Source of the DNA: Cafeteria roenbergensis
Taxonomy: Eukaryota > Sar > Bigyra > Bicosoecida > Cafeteriaceae
Assembly (NCBI GenBank): GCA_008330645.1
Contig: VLTN01000052.1
Span: 62,001 to 126,000, forward strand
DNA length: 64,000 nt
Direction of reading: 5' to 3'
The translations under genes were made by a program, and so were the position numbers. The notes under the pieces were generated by a model. It made no database searches and was not told the DNA's origin. It saw only the letters and a program-made list of their open reading frames with translations. Below, one piece after another: positions 8,700-19,150 of the stretch (positions are counted from its first letter, which is position 1; each line of letters opens with the position of its first letter).

Positions 8700-10964
8700 T
8701 CACCGTGACAGGCTCGCGTTGAGCTCCTTGGCCAGACGCGTCGGGTCCAGCGGCTTGGTCAGGACGGCCCGCGCTCCGAGGGCGTCTAGCTGGGATCTGT
8801 CGTGGCGGCGAGCGTTCCCGGTGACCACCACAACGGCGGGCGCGCGGGCGCCGACTGCTGCCCAGTCCATGGCTCTCATCGCTCGCAACACGCCAAACCC
8901 GTCCAGCACGGGCATTTGAACGTCGAGCGTCATCACAGCCGGGATTCCCGGCAGCGCGCTTCGCGCCCGCCCCACGCCCGACGCAGACCCGCCAGACGCG
9001 GCGCTCAGGCCCTGCCGCCCGGTCGCCCCCAGCCCGGCGTGGCGCTGCAGCAGCGCTTGCCGGGGCGTCGTGCCGGCAGAGCTGTCGTCGTTCCCTGTGC
9101 TGACACTGGCAGCGAAGGCGGCGGCGCCGAGTCCGCCCGAGCTCGGGGCGCCAGTCACGCGGCTTGCTGGGCTGTCGGTCCCCGGCTCTGCCGACGGCAC
9201 TTCCAGGCGCCCTGCCCTCGGGGAGGGGTCCACAAGCCGCCTGCCGAAGCTGCCGCTGGTGAGGCCGGGGTCAGATGCCCGGCGCGACTGCGCGCTCTGG
9301 CCGATGACGTCACCGGCGGCTCCCTCGGCTTCGGCGGCGGCATCGGCGGCACCGGCGGCAGCGGCGGCATCGACGGCCTTCCCCCCGCGGTCCGCCAGCG
9401 GTGAGCCCACGTCAGAGGGCGCTAGCCACACCCCGCCTGCAGCGTCGACCCTCCCGCGCAGCGCCGGAGACACAACCGCCCCCGACGGCCCTGCCACCGA
9501 GCCAAGCAGCGATGCGGCCGCGAGCGTCGGCGCCGCTGTCGTTGCCGTCACATCGACGACCGCTGCGCCGTCCTCCTCGGCAGAGCCGCCGCGATGAGCG
9601 GTCTCGACGCCTGTGCCCGCCGCTGCCTCTGCCGCTGCGGCTGCGTCCAGCGCCGCCGTCAGGGCAGCGACGGCCTGTGCCCCGTCCGGAAACTCATGCA
9701 CGGTCAGACCCCACCTGCGAAGCAGCGCCGCGGTCAGACTCCGGTTCACCCGCTCGTCATCCACGACAAAAGCGAGTCGGCCTCTGTGACGCGCGCTGAT
9801 TCCGGCAGAGCCGGCAGAGCGGGTCGACCCCGCCTGCAGCGAGGCTCTGCCGGCAAGGCGACGTTGGGCGCGGCGGGCGGCGCGCCGGCTTGCTCTGTCA
9901 GCCTTGCTGCGGGGAGTCGCGTCGGCGGCGTCCGGAGCCGCCCCGCTGTCGGGAGTCAGGCGCCTGTCACGCCCTGTTCCGGGGGCGTGCTGTCCCTGTC
10001 GCCGGGTGCTTGCGCCGTTGGCGGGGTTTCGGCTCCCGGTTGCAGTTGAGCGCATGCCAGTGGGACCCCCCGCGCGGGGGCCCCTCCCGGCAGCCGCCGC
10101 AGCGGTTTCGGGTTCCTCCAGCATCCGTCGCACTGCCGTGTTTGGGGAATCGGAAGCCGGTGGTTGGCGCGATAGGTCCGCAGCTGCCCATGCGTGGCGG
10201 GCTGAAGACGGGGCCGTGAACCCGTGCCTTGAAGAGTCGCATTCAGAGTCGTCGTCGACGTGGTCGCCGTGGTCGTCGCCACCGGCGCCAGCCGCCCTGC
10301 CAGCTGGCGCCGTGTCGAGCCACGGGCCCGGGGGCAGGCTGCCGCCAGCGCCGGATCTCGCTGCATTCCCACGGCCGTCGCCTCGGCCGCTGCGTCTCTC
10401 ACGGCTCAGAGACCGCTCTCCGCCTCGGCGGGCGTCGTGTCCCCGGGATCGAGCCGCCCCTTCACCGGTGGACTCACTCGGCAATCGCAGGGCAGTCACA
10501 TCCTCCACCTCGCTCTCGGCAACCGATTCCGGCCCAGCACCGGCTCTGCCGGCTCTGCCGGCTGCCACCCCGCGCGAACCCTTGCCAACGCGTGCCGACG
10601 GTCCGGCAGGTGGGTCCGCCTCTGGCAGGCCGCCCGGCACACGGCAGCCCGCGGCGGCACTCAGGGCTCCCCGGCCGCTGCTTGGGTTGCCGCCAGCAGC
10701 GCCACCGCCAGCGTACTCCCCGTGATGGGCTCGTGACGGGGCAGTGACCCCGGGCTGGTCAGGAACTCCGCTGTGGCGCTGAACACGCCCCCATTGCGCA
10801 GTGCCATCGCCAGGCCGTCCTGCGCGAGTCACCCGGCCATCGGACTGCAGCCTGGCGGCGTGGGCGCCTGCAGACGCCAGAGACTTTGGCAAGTGAAGCT
10901 TTGACGGCTCTGCCCGGCCGGGCTCTGCAGCGCTGATCGGGCCTTGATGGCCTCTGTGGTCATG

Positions 10965-10996
<32 letters not shown>

Positions 10997-13900
10997 TGCC
11001 GCTCCGGCTCCTGCGTCGGCGCTGGCGGTGCTGGTGACCCTGACCGCCCCATAGCGGCGAGTGAGACGGGGCTAGGTGCGTGGCGGTGCCGGCGGTGCCG
11101 ACGGCAGCAGACTGCCTCATAGCCGCTGCCAGGTCCTCCACAACCGAGTCGTCAATGCCTGTGTCGAGCGGTTTCACCGCTCGCCACCACACCGGAATTT
11201 CTGCTGAGAGGACGGTGCCCCGGCCTTGCTCGCTGCCCAGTCTGACTTCCCCGGCAAGGCGGTCCACCACGATGGATCGGACTATTGCAAGGCCGAGGCC
11301 GCTTGAGGCCATCCGCAGCGAGTCATCGCCCTGTCTCAGCCGTGCAAAGGGCTGAAACAGCTTGCCGGAAGTGAGCAGCTCCGGCGATATGCCGGCACCG
11401 TTGTCGCTCACAGTGACCTTGAGCACGCCACGCCGGGCGGCAGAGCCAGCAGCAGCGCGCTTGGCGCGCGAAACCGCCGCCAGCCACTCGGCCCTCGCAG
11501 CAGCCTGCTCCGCGCTCGGCGGACCGGCGACGTCGGGGGCGCCGGCCCGGGCGGCGCCGCGACGACTGCTGCTGTCGCTGCGGCTGGCGCCGGGCGCTGT
11601 GATCTGGCTGGAACGCAGTCCCGACGCCGGGCCCGCCACCGCACGGTCGGTAGAGCCGGGGTTGTCTGGGCGGCTCTGCCTCGGGGCGGTAGGGAACACG
11701 GCTGCGCTGCTGCCGCGGCGGCCAACCCCAGCAACTCGATGTGCCGACGATGCTCTTGTGATGGGCCGCTGACCGGGGCGTGATAGGGCCCCTTGAAGCT
11801 CTCCCGCGGGCGCGCCGGCCGACTCTCGGAGCGGGGCGCCGGCGTGCCTGCCAGCGAAGCTGCTGTGCCTGCCACTGAAGCTGCTATGCCTGCCCAGCGT
11901 GCCGTCGAAAGGCGGACTCTCCCGGGCCACCGGGCTGGTCACGGGCAGCACATCGGTGGTGCTGCCCCAGAAGCCCACCGACGACGTCCTTGGCCTTTTC
12001 GACCCGGCAGAACGTTGTGCCGACGACACGCTGCTGGCGGCCACGACGGCCGCGGTGGGTATCGGCGCCATTCCCGGCGCCGCTGCTGTCGGCGCCGCTG
12101 GGGCAGAGGGGGCTGCCGCGCCACTCTCGCGTTGCTCTGTCAAGTCTGTCAGCTTGTCGTTCCGCAAGCACTCCGGCATTCGAGGCACAGGCTGCGGGGG
12201 CGGGGGCGTCAGTGCCGGCAGGGCCGCTCTTGCCACCGCCGCGGCGCCGATGTCCAGCGTGACGGCCGCCACGATGACCCCTCCGCTGGCAGGAGCATGC
12301 TTCAGAGCGTTGGATATGCCGTTGACAAGCACGCCCAGCACACGCGACGTATCGGTGAAAACCTCTACCGCCTCAAGTGACCCCTCCCCGCCACCGACTG
12401 CGCCGTCGCCGGCGCCGGACCCAGCAACGGCACCGCCGCCACTGCCGCCGCCACGGCCGGCTCGCCCTCGAATCGCGGAGGCAGCACCTCCGCCACTGCC
12501 GCCGGCACCGTCTGCGTCTGGGAACCGTGACGTCATCCGCAGCTTGGGAATCCATGCCGTGCCCTGGGCTCTGCTGGCAGAGCTATCCAGCCTGCGTGTC
12601 GGCATTGGCTGGCTCTGTGCAGCTGACAGCCTGTACGCGCCGTCGACAGCTCTGTCGCCTGCGCCCTGCAGCCCGGCTGCTCCTGCCCATGCCGTTGGCT
12701 CTGCCGAGGGCCCTGGCGAGGGCCCTGGCGAGGGCCCTGGCGCAGGCGCTGCCATCATGCTGCGCCGCTGCCTGACGAGTCCGAGTGGCTGGCTGAATGA
12801 AGCCACGCTGGTCAGCTCGCCGAAGCCCCCGCCAAAGGCGGCGCCACCCGGGGCGTCGTCCAAAGCGGCGCTGCCCGGGGCGTCGCCACGGCTAGCTTTG
12901 ACAGCAGCTGCACTGCCACGCGCGCCGCCGCCCTCAGAGCCGACTGACCGGAGGGAAGATGCCTTCCAGGGCCCTTCTGCCGGCTCTGTGATGCGCTGGT
13001 GACCTGGCGGTGATGCCCCAGAGATTGGACTGCGCGAGCGGCTTTCAGACGTTGCCCCCGCATCGTCAGCTGAGCGGACAGCTGACACTTGTGCCGCCCC
13101 CGCCGCCTCAGCCCTCGCCGCCGCCTCGTTATCAGCAGCGCGAACACTGCCGCCAGCGCCAGCTCCCGCTGCTGCCACCTCGCCTCGGCCGTCAGAAGCG
13201 GTTTCGCGGGAGCCTGACGGGCGGCCGACCCACCCTTGCGGCTGGCCTGCGCACTCCCCGTCAACGTCCTCGACGCCGTCGCCGCTGAGCAGGTCTCCAG
13301 AGTCGCCGGGGTCGTCGGCAGCCGAGCCCAGCCAGCCAAGCTCCCAGTGGAAGCCCTCGGCCTCCGGGCCCCGCTGGGGGCGGCCGTCGGCGCCGCAGTT
13401 GCATGTCCCGTCCAGGCTAGAGTCCCACGCGCCGCTGCCGACGTCGGAGCTGAAGGGCGGCGGCTGCGGGGAGGCGCGGCTGTCTGCGGCTGCGAGCCGC
13501 GGGAGTCGGCACACCGGGCACTGCGGCCGAGGTGGGTGTCCGTTGGAGTCGCTCAGTGACAGCAGGTGCTCCTGCAGTGACGGCTGCCGGTCCGGGGAGC
13601 GTCTCTCATAGCCAGGCTGGGCCCTCGCGCCACGGCGGGGCCTGTAGCCGCCCCCGCGCTGGGAGGCCCCCTCCACGCGTGCCTGCAGCACGAGTCTGAC
13701 CCTGGCCTGGTCGCAGGCCGCATCAAACGCCGCAGCTGCCTCTGCGATGAGAGCCGGTGCCGGGTCGGCCCAGGTGCCGCCGTCATCCACGCCACTGTTT
13801 CCGCCGTCTGCCGCGTCACCGACGCCGTTTCCGTTTCCGTCGCCGGCGCTGGCCCTGCGGGTCACGTTCCCCCCGCCGCCCGCCGAGGCATCGCCGGCGC

Positions 13901-15777
13901 CGTTGGCGCCTCGGCCCGACCCGCCGCTCTGCATAGGGTGCACGCCGGCGCTGGACGCGCCGCCCGTCCCCCGGCCGGATCCAGTCTTGGTCGCGGCAGG
14001 CAGGCCTGCGCGCTCCCACAGGAGCAGGTCGTCCAGATGGCGACGCGCGGCCTGCACGCTCGTGCCGACGTCGTCGAGCAGAGCCGCGTCCTCGGCGTCG
14101 TTGCCGTCGCCGGCCTCGAGCAGGGCCAGGCCGAGTGCGGCCGCGTTGAGGGGGCCCCTGGCCTCGTGCGAGACGTAGGCGATGGCCTGGCCGAGGGCCG
14201 CCGCGGCGGCCTCTGCCCTGCGCTTGCGGTGCAGCGACACTTCGTTCTGGGCATCCAGGACGAAGGAGCAGCTGAGGAGCACGAGGACGGCGCCGTTGAT
14301 GTAGAGGAAGAAGCCCTGAGCGGTCAGCTGGTCGAGAACGAGCATGCGGTTTTCAGGGAGCGTCGCGTCGAGGCCGAACGGATATGTGACGCCAGCCGGC
14401 GGAGGGTGGGAGTTGCCACGAGCCGGTGACAACCACTTGGGACACTCGTAGCTGCGGTCCGACTGCGGCCGAGTCGCTTCAAATACCACCCCAACCGCAA
14501 GGATTGCGAGAAAGATATGGAGAACGTTGTTCAGCGCTATGGTGCGTCGCTTGCGCCGCACATGGCGTCTGCGATACGTGGGCCTGTAGCAGCAGCAGCA
14601 GCAACAGGGGCACGTGCCACCGCACGTGAACGCAATGGCCTTTGAGCAGCCATCTCTGGCCTCTGCGGCGCCCTGGCGGCAGTAGTTCAAATAGCCGAGA
14701 CCGCCTGCGAGAGCAAGTGCAGCTGCGCAGCTGACTGCCGCAGTCACGGGCAGGGGCCATTCGTCCGGCTGGCGAACAAGGAATGCCAGGATGATCCACG
14801 TAAAAAACGCGATGAAAACCAGCAGCACAAGCGCTGCGGAGTGCAGCAACAGCTTGGCGCCCACCACAGACACGATTGCCATGTTGTCGTGCACCATAGA
14901 GACGAAGAACACGGCTTGCTGGATCACCATGATGAACCATGCGCACAGAACCGTGGCTGGAAGCAGGTATGTCGCGCAGCTGTCTTGGCTGGACGGCGAC
15001 AGAGAGACAAGCAGCATGCGACTGCCGCGGAGCCACCCCACCATCATGGCCGACGCCAAGAAGCCCAAGGCAAGCACGACGACCCTGCGCGCGAGGAGGA
15101 GAAGGAGAGGAAAGCGGAGAAGGCAAGTCGATGGCGCGGTGGCGAGAGAGCGACTATGGCCAAGCTGGCCGTATCCGGCGCCTAGCGAGCCACTCGGGGC
15201 ACGCTGTCGGGCGACGGTGCAACCACGCGCCCAGTCGAGGGCTGCGCGGGCACCAGTGCCCAGCCACCGCATCAGCCGGACGGCGCCCGAGGCCAAGCCG
15301 GGCAGGGCATTCACACCCCTCCGTCGCGACGGCGCCAGCTCACCTGCCCTTGGCGTGGGGCCTGTAGGACCGCCACGACACCGCCGCTAGGCAAAAGACT
15401 ATCAGCTCCGCAGCCCAGCTCATCGACGAGGCCAGGTATGTCGAATTCCACCACAGGGCCACTCGCTGCCACTCAGCGTTGTCGACGCGTCCGTCGGACC
15501 CGACGGCGACCTCCAGCCCCTCCGTCAGCCACTCGTCCACCACGCGCCACAGCGGACCGCTTGTCAGGAAGTACTCGTTGGCAACCCAGAGCTCGGAGAG
15601 CGCGCCCAGCATGCCCAGCGTGACCAGCGCGGCGCCGATTAGCCAGTACACGATGGGGATGCGCTCATTCACCTCTCCCTCCGCCACCGTGTGCCTGGAC
15701 TCCCGGATCTCCACCCATTCGTTGGGATGCGCGTCTTCGGTGTCCTTTCCCGGCTCGGGGGGCGCGGCGCTCGCCAT
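8700..15777 (-). CDS. Membrane hybrid histidine kinase with receiver domain (2272 aa)
   Basis: Two exons: 15777-15344 and 15084-8700 on the minus strand. The 259-base intron starts GTGAGC and ends in a pyrimidine tract plus CAG; the phase-2 junction joins HAKG-R-VVVLALGF. Exon 1 (MASAAPPEPG) carries two hydrophobic segments and exon 2 adds about five more by residue ~390. A DHp-type helix carries the phospho-acceptor in SHEARGPLNA (His451). The ATPase domain has the N box SNALKHA (Asn1070), DNGAGIS (Asp1372) and SSGLGLAIV. The C-terminal receiver has VVDDERVN (Asp1920/1921), phospho-acceptor Asp2199 in TLDVQMPVLDG, and Lys2255. It should autophosphorylate and relay phosphate to its own receiver in response to an unknown membrane signal. 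Oddly, each domain is split by hundreds of Ser/Ala/Gly/Arg-rich residues: His-to-N box spans 619 residues, N-to-G1 302, and the receiver acidic pair to its Asp 279. Confidence 0.9.
10542..10559. repeat. Tandem GGCTCTGCC word within the histidine kinase
   Basis: Two copies head to tail on the plus strand (10542-10550, 10551-10559). On the coding minus strand they read as a Gly-Arg-Ala repeat in a disordered linker. Confidence 0.85.
12709..12744 (-). repeat. 12-base tandem repeat encoding Gly-Pro-Ser-Pro
   Basis: Three 12-base units of GGCCCTGGCGAG type (the last slightly changed) encode GPSPGPSPGPSA in the linker upstream of the kinase N box. Confidence 0.85.
14589..14606 (-). other. Six-cysteine run in the membrane region of the histidine kinase
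   Basis: Six consecutive Cys codons (PCCCCCCYRP) lie between predicted membrane segments and just before a very basic stretch (YRRRHVRRKRR). This could be a palmitoylation site on a cytosolic loop, or simply an expanded TGC microsatellite. Confidence 0.6.
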
Positions 15778-16410
15778 CCGGGGCAGCGACCCCAGTGCCC
15801 CCACTCGCGCCTGCGTGGCAGGAGCAGTTGCCGACCGCGTTGCCGGCCAACCTAGCCGCCGTGGTACGGCGCTTCGGCCCTCGAGCCGCGCTCCGGGACA
15901 GCAACCCCCCCACGGTACTTTCGCAAGCACCTCGTCTGCAAAGGGGCGGCGTCCAGTGCCGGGCAGCCCAGGCGTCGCCGCTCTTGTGCATGCGGCTCTG
16001 CTGGCCAGAACCGTCGTCGTGCGCGTTGCGACCACGCCAGGCTCCCAGACGGTCAAGAACTCCGCCGACTGGGGGCGCCGTACCCTGTAACGCTGGTGTG
16101 CCCTTTCCTGCGGCGTGGCTGCCGTGGCGCGAGCCGCCTGATTCCTGCAGACCCACGCCTGCAAGGTGCGCCGACACCAGCCGTTACGGGGCAGTCGTTG
16201 TTGGCCGTGCGCGGCGGCTCGCAGCATCGCAAATTGGTGCGTCCGCAGCTGCCTCTCAACAAGAAGAGCGATGCCCGGGGCGCGAAGCTCTTGCAGCGGT
16301 GCAAGAACGCCAGTCGGTTGGGCCCGCCGGCCGCCGCGCCACTGCGCTAAGCAGTCTGTTGCACGCACCGACACGCACGCAAACACCACAAAGAAACCCG
16401 CACATCATCA
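15778..16410. promoter_or_regulatory. Upstream region of the histidine kinase gene
   Basis: 633 bases between the kinase ATG (15777) and the stop of the next minus-strand gene. The frame is open upstream of the ATG without coding character. No specific promoter element is recognised. Confidence 0.45.
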
Positions 16411-18903
16411 TCACGCTGTGGGCCCACCCCTGAGCCTTCGCACAACTTTTGCAGCGCTTTGCCTCATGCGGCGGACTTGGTTGGCTTTGCTTGGGGTCAC
16501 GGCCTCCGCAGCTTGCGCGCGCGCCTCAGCCGCGTGACCGCGCCCCTGCGATTTCGCGACGAGCTCCACGTTGAAGCGCCGCCCCGGGCGATCTGCTGGC
16601 GCAGGCCGCAAGTGCCCAGCCCTGCTGCTGGCTACGTTTGCGAACGGCTGCTCCGCCACGGCGCCGGCAGGTACCGTCCGCTCAAACTCCCTTCGCGTGG
16701 CGTCCTCCCGCATCTCCGGCCGGCGGTACTCGTTTGGAGCGGCCCGCACCGCAGCACCAGCACCCGCCACGGAAAAGAGGGGCCGACGGGGCACTGAGCC
16801 AGCTATGGATCGAAGCCCGAGAGCCGGAGCCGCCGGGGACACCGCGGGCAGTTGCGCGCGGCGCCTCGACGTTGCCTCGCGAGGATGGTAGTGAGACGGT
16901 GTTCCGGCGGCCGCAGGCGTGCTGCCGAAGAAGGGCGTCGAGGGGAACCCGGGCGAGCGCATCGGGGAGGACAGAGACCTTTGCGAGCGCCGAGTGGTTG
17001 CGAGCACACTGCCGGTCTGGAGCGACGCTGCAACCCGCAGCGACTGCGGCTGGAACGAGCTCACAGCCCACTCTGGAGGGCGGACCGGGCCGTCGTCTAT
17101 GCGCCTGTCTTCGTGTACCTCGCGTTTGTGTGGAACGACCAGCCCGGCCTCGGTGAGGTCGCGCTTGGCGCTGGCTGCCCTGGCTGCCCCTCGTCGCTGG
17201 GCCGCGCGCTCCGCTGTGACGGTAGCCAGCGCCTCCTCCTCGCCATGCTCGAGAAGCGGCCGCGTGCGGACAGCCGAGCTGGGTGCTGCGCCGTCAGCGA
17301 GCAGCACCTGCGGTCCCGCCAGAGTGCCGCTGATGTTGCGCGTGGCTCCTCCGCTCGCGACGCTCCCGGCATCTGCTCGGCGTGTCGCTCGCGCCCGTGG
17401 CGAGCGACTTGTCTTTTCGGCGTCGGCGAGGAATTTGGCCTTGTCCGCAAACCGCACGACTGGCTCGGCTCCGTTGTTTCTCGCCGGCTCCACGTGGCCA
17501 GAGGTCCATGAGTCGTCCAGCCGCTCAGCCCGGCGAGTAGTTGCTGCTGATGGAGTCAGCCCAGCCATAGCCACGCTGCGTCGCATCGGCGATGGCTTCG
17601 CTGCGGATGGAGTCGCGGCTTGCAACCACGCAACAGTCCCTTGGACGTCGTCCTCCACGCGACTGACTCCCGTCACTGTGGCGGTTGCAACGCGCAGCTT
17701 GGCGGCGCGCTTGCTCGCGTACCTCGGCCGGGGCAGGCAGTCGGGGGTGCTGGGGCGTGCCGAGTGCGCCGCCCGCAGGTTGTCGCTGAGCTGCTGGCCG
17801 AGCTCCTCTCTGACCGCCTGCCGGGCCGTCGCACGGCGACGAGCAGCGGTTTCGGCAGGCTCAAAGTCGCGTGCCTTGTTCCTTGTTACTGGAATTCGCC
17901 AGGCCTGCCACTGCGAGGCGCTGTAGAGGTCCTCACACCGAGCAGATGTGTACATGCCGCGCCCGTGAACGGGCACAGTTGCGTCCGCGAGGCGCTTCTG
18001 CTGGAACGGGTCGGATGCCAAGACGGTCTTCGTCGTCAGTTCCGAGTCGTCTGTCTTGCCCTCCATCTCCAGCGTAACGACCTCGGCCACATCGTGCCTG
18101 GGGGGCGCCCCGCCACCGCGGAACGCTCTTCGGGGTGGTCGGGCGAGCGACACGGACATGCGGGAGCCGAACAGCTCCTTGTCTTTCTCCCGGTCGCGAA
18201 ACGAGTGCGATGACGGATTGAAGTCGCCAAGCTCGGGGTATGCCCTGCCGACTGCGGCCGCGCCTTGGAGGTGCCGAAGATGAGCGGGTGGCACAATGGG
18301 GACCGCCAGTCCCGGCCTTATCACCTCAGACGTGGTCAGGGCGGCTTCGAGCAAGGCGCCTCGACTCGGCCGGCTGCCTCTTGTGTCTTGCAAAATGTCG
18401 CGCTTCTCTGCCCTGCCGCGAGTCGTAGGATGTCCTTTCAGAGTCTCCGCAGCGGCCGTAAGGGAGGACGGCCAAGTTGATTGGGCGTCGTGCACCGACG
18501 CAAGGCGCGCGTCTGCGGTTGCTGCTCTCGTGGCAGCGCCGTCGACGTTGTAGTCGCCAAGCTCGTCCGCGCTGGCCCCGCGTCGCAGCTTGCGTTCCAC
18601 GATCGAGAGCTTTGCGGCAGCTAAGCGGCGCGACATCGACTGCTGCGAGGTGGCTCGTGCCTGGGCCGACGCAACGCCTTGAAAGGGGTCGGACAGTCTC
18701 GCAATCTCGAAACCGGGAAGCGCCGAGGACAGAGAGGCCGACCCAGCTGTCCGTCGCAGTTGCCGTTCCCGCGAACGTTGTGCGAGCACGCGAGTTCGTG
18801 CAGCGCTGCGGCCTCTTGAGGCCTCTGGCTCGGGAACCGGGCGGTCCTCGATGTCCAGCGCAGCGGTTGCCAGCCGCTTTGCAAACAAGTCGAAGGAGAG
18901 CAT
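16411..18903 (-). CDS. Unrecognised basic, largely disordered protein
   Basis: An 830-residue single-exon open frame starting at the ATG at 18903 (MLSFDLFAKRL). The frame is open a little further upstream, but from a GTG. I recognise no domain. The composition is rich in Ala, Arg and Ser. There are repeated short motifs of the type SDPFQ (DPFQGVA, SDPFQQKR) and PFFGSTP, and two segments with helix/beta patterns (MYTSARCEDLYSASQWQAWRIP, residues ~315-345; FNPSSHSFRDREKDKELFG, ~225-245). The conserved-looking aromatic patches and the divergent pairing with an EF-hand gene would fit a flagellar or cytoskeletal protein, but that is only a suggestion. The dispersed GGCTCTGCC word is scarce here, unlike in neighbouring large genes. 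Confidence 0.7.
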   Translation of the reverse strand: MLSFDLFAKRLATAALDIEDRPVPEPEASRGRSAARTRVLAQRSRERQLRRTAGSASLSSALPGFEIARLSDPFQGVASAQARATSQQSMSRRLAAAKLSIVERKLRRGASADELGDYNVDGAATRAATADARLASVHDAQSTWPSSLTAAAETLKGHPTTRGRAEKRDILQDTRGSRPSRGALLEAALTTSEVIRPGLAVPIVPPAHLRHLQGAAAVGRAYPELGDFNPSSHSFRDREKDKELFGSRMSVSLARPPRRAFRGGGAPPRHDVAEVVTLEMEGKTDDSELTTKTVLASDPFQQKRLADATVPVHGRGMYTSARCEDLYSASQWQAWRIPVTRNKARDFEPAETAARRRATARQAVREELGQQLSDNLRAAHSARPSTPDCLPRPRYASKRAAKLRVATATVTGVSRVEDDVQGTVAWLQAATPSAAKPSPMRRSVAMAGLTPSAATTRRAERLDDSWTSGHVEPARNNGAEPVVRFADKAKFLADAEKTSRSPRARATRRADAGSVASGGATRNISGTLAGPQVLLADGAAPSSAVRTRPLLEHGEEEALATVTAERAAQRRGAARAASAKRDLTEAGLVVPHKREVHEDRRIDDGPVRPPEWAVSSFQPQSLRVAASLQTGSVLATTRRSQRSLSSPMRSPGFPSTPFFGSTPAAAGTPSHYHPREATSRRRAQLPAVSPAAPALGLRSIAGSVPRRPLFSVAGAGAAVRAAPNEYRRPEMREDATRREFERTVPAGAVAEQPFANVASSRAGHLRPAPADRPGRRFNVELVAKSQGRGHAAEARAQAAEAVTPSKANQVRRMRQSAAKVVRRLRGGPTA

Positions 18904-19150
18904 GCCTGACCAGCCTCCCGGCACAAAGCACTCCACCGGGCAAGCGGCCCGCGTGCCCCTGCCGGCGAGCTACCCGAGTGCCGAGGTCGGAGCGAGCCTC
19001 TTGCGCGCTGCTAGCGCAGCACCGACAGAGCTGTCGGCGTGCTCACCGCCGAGCCGCTCGCCGTCACCGCTTCGGCACTGCCGGCGAGCCGGCCGGGGTG
19101 GCTCTGAGTCGGCATTGCGCACACACTCGGCTGGCGAAGGGAACGCAGGC
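18904..19150. promoter_or_regulatory. Divergent promoter between the basic protein and the EF-hand gene
   Basis: 247 bases separate the two ATGs (18903 on minus, 19151 on plus). No individual element stands out. Confidence 0.45.

Noticed and set aside
11899-13002. Plus-strand open frame of 367 codons opposite the histidine kinase
   Set aside because: It is the complement of the kinase linker; composition is Pro/Ala/Ser shadow sequence without a domain.
15085-15314. Kinase N-terminus beginning MNALPGLASG
   Set aside because: This stretch is intronic: it ends in a pyrimidine tract plus CAG, and the donor at 15343 joins in phase to an upstream membrane-helix exon.
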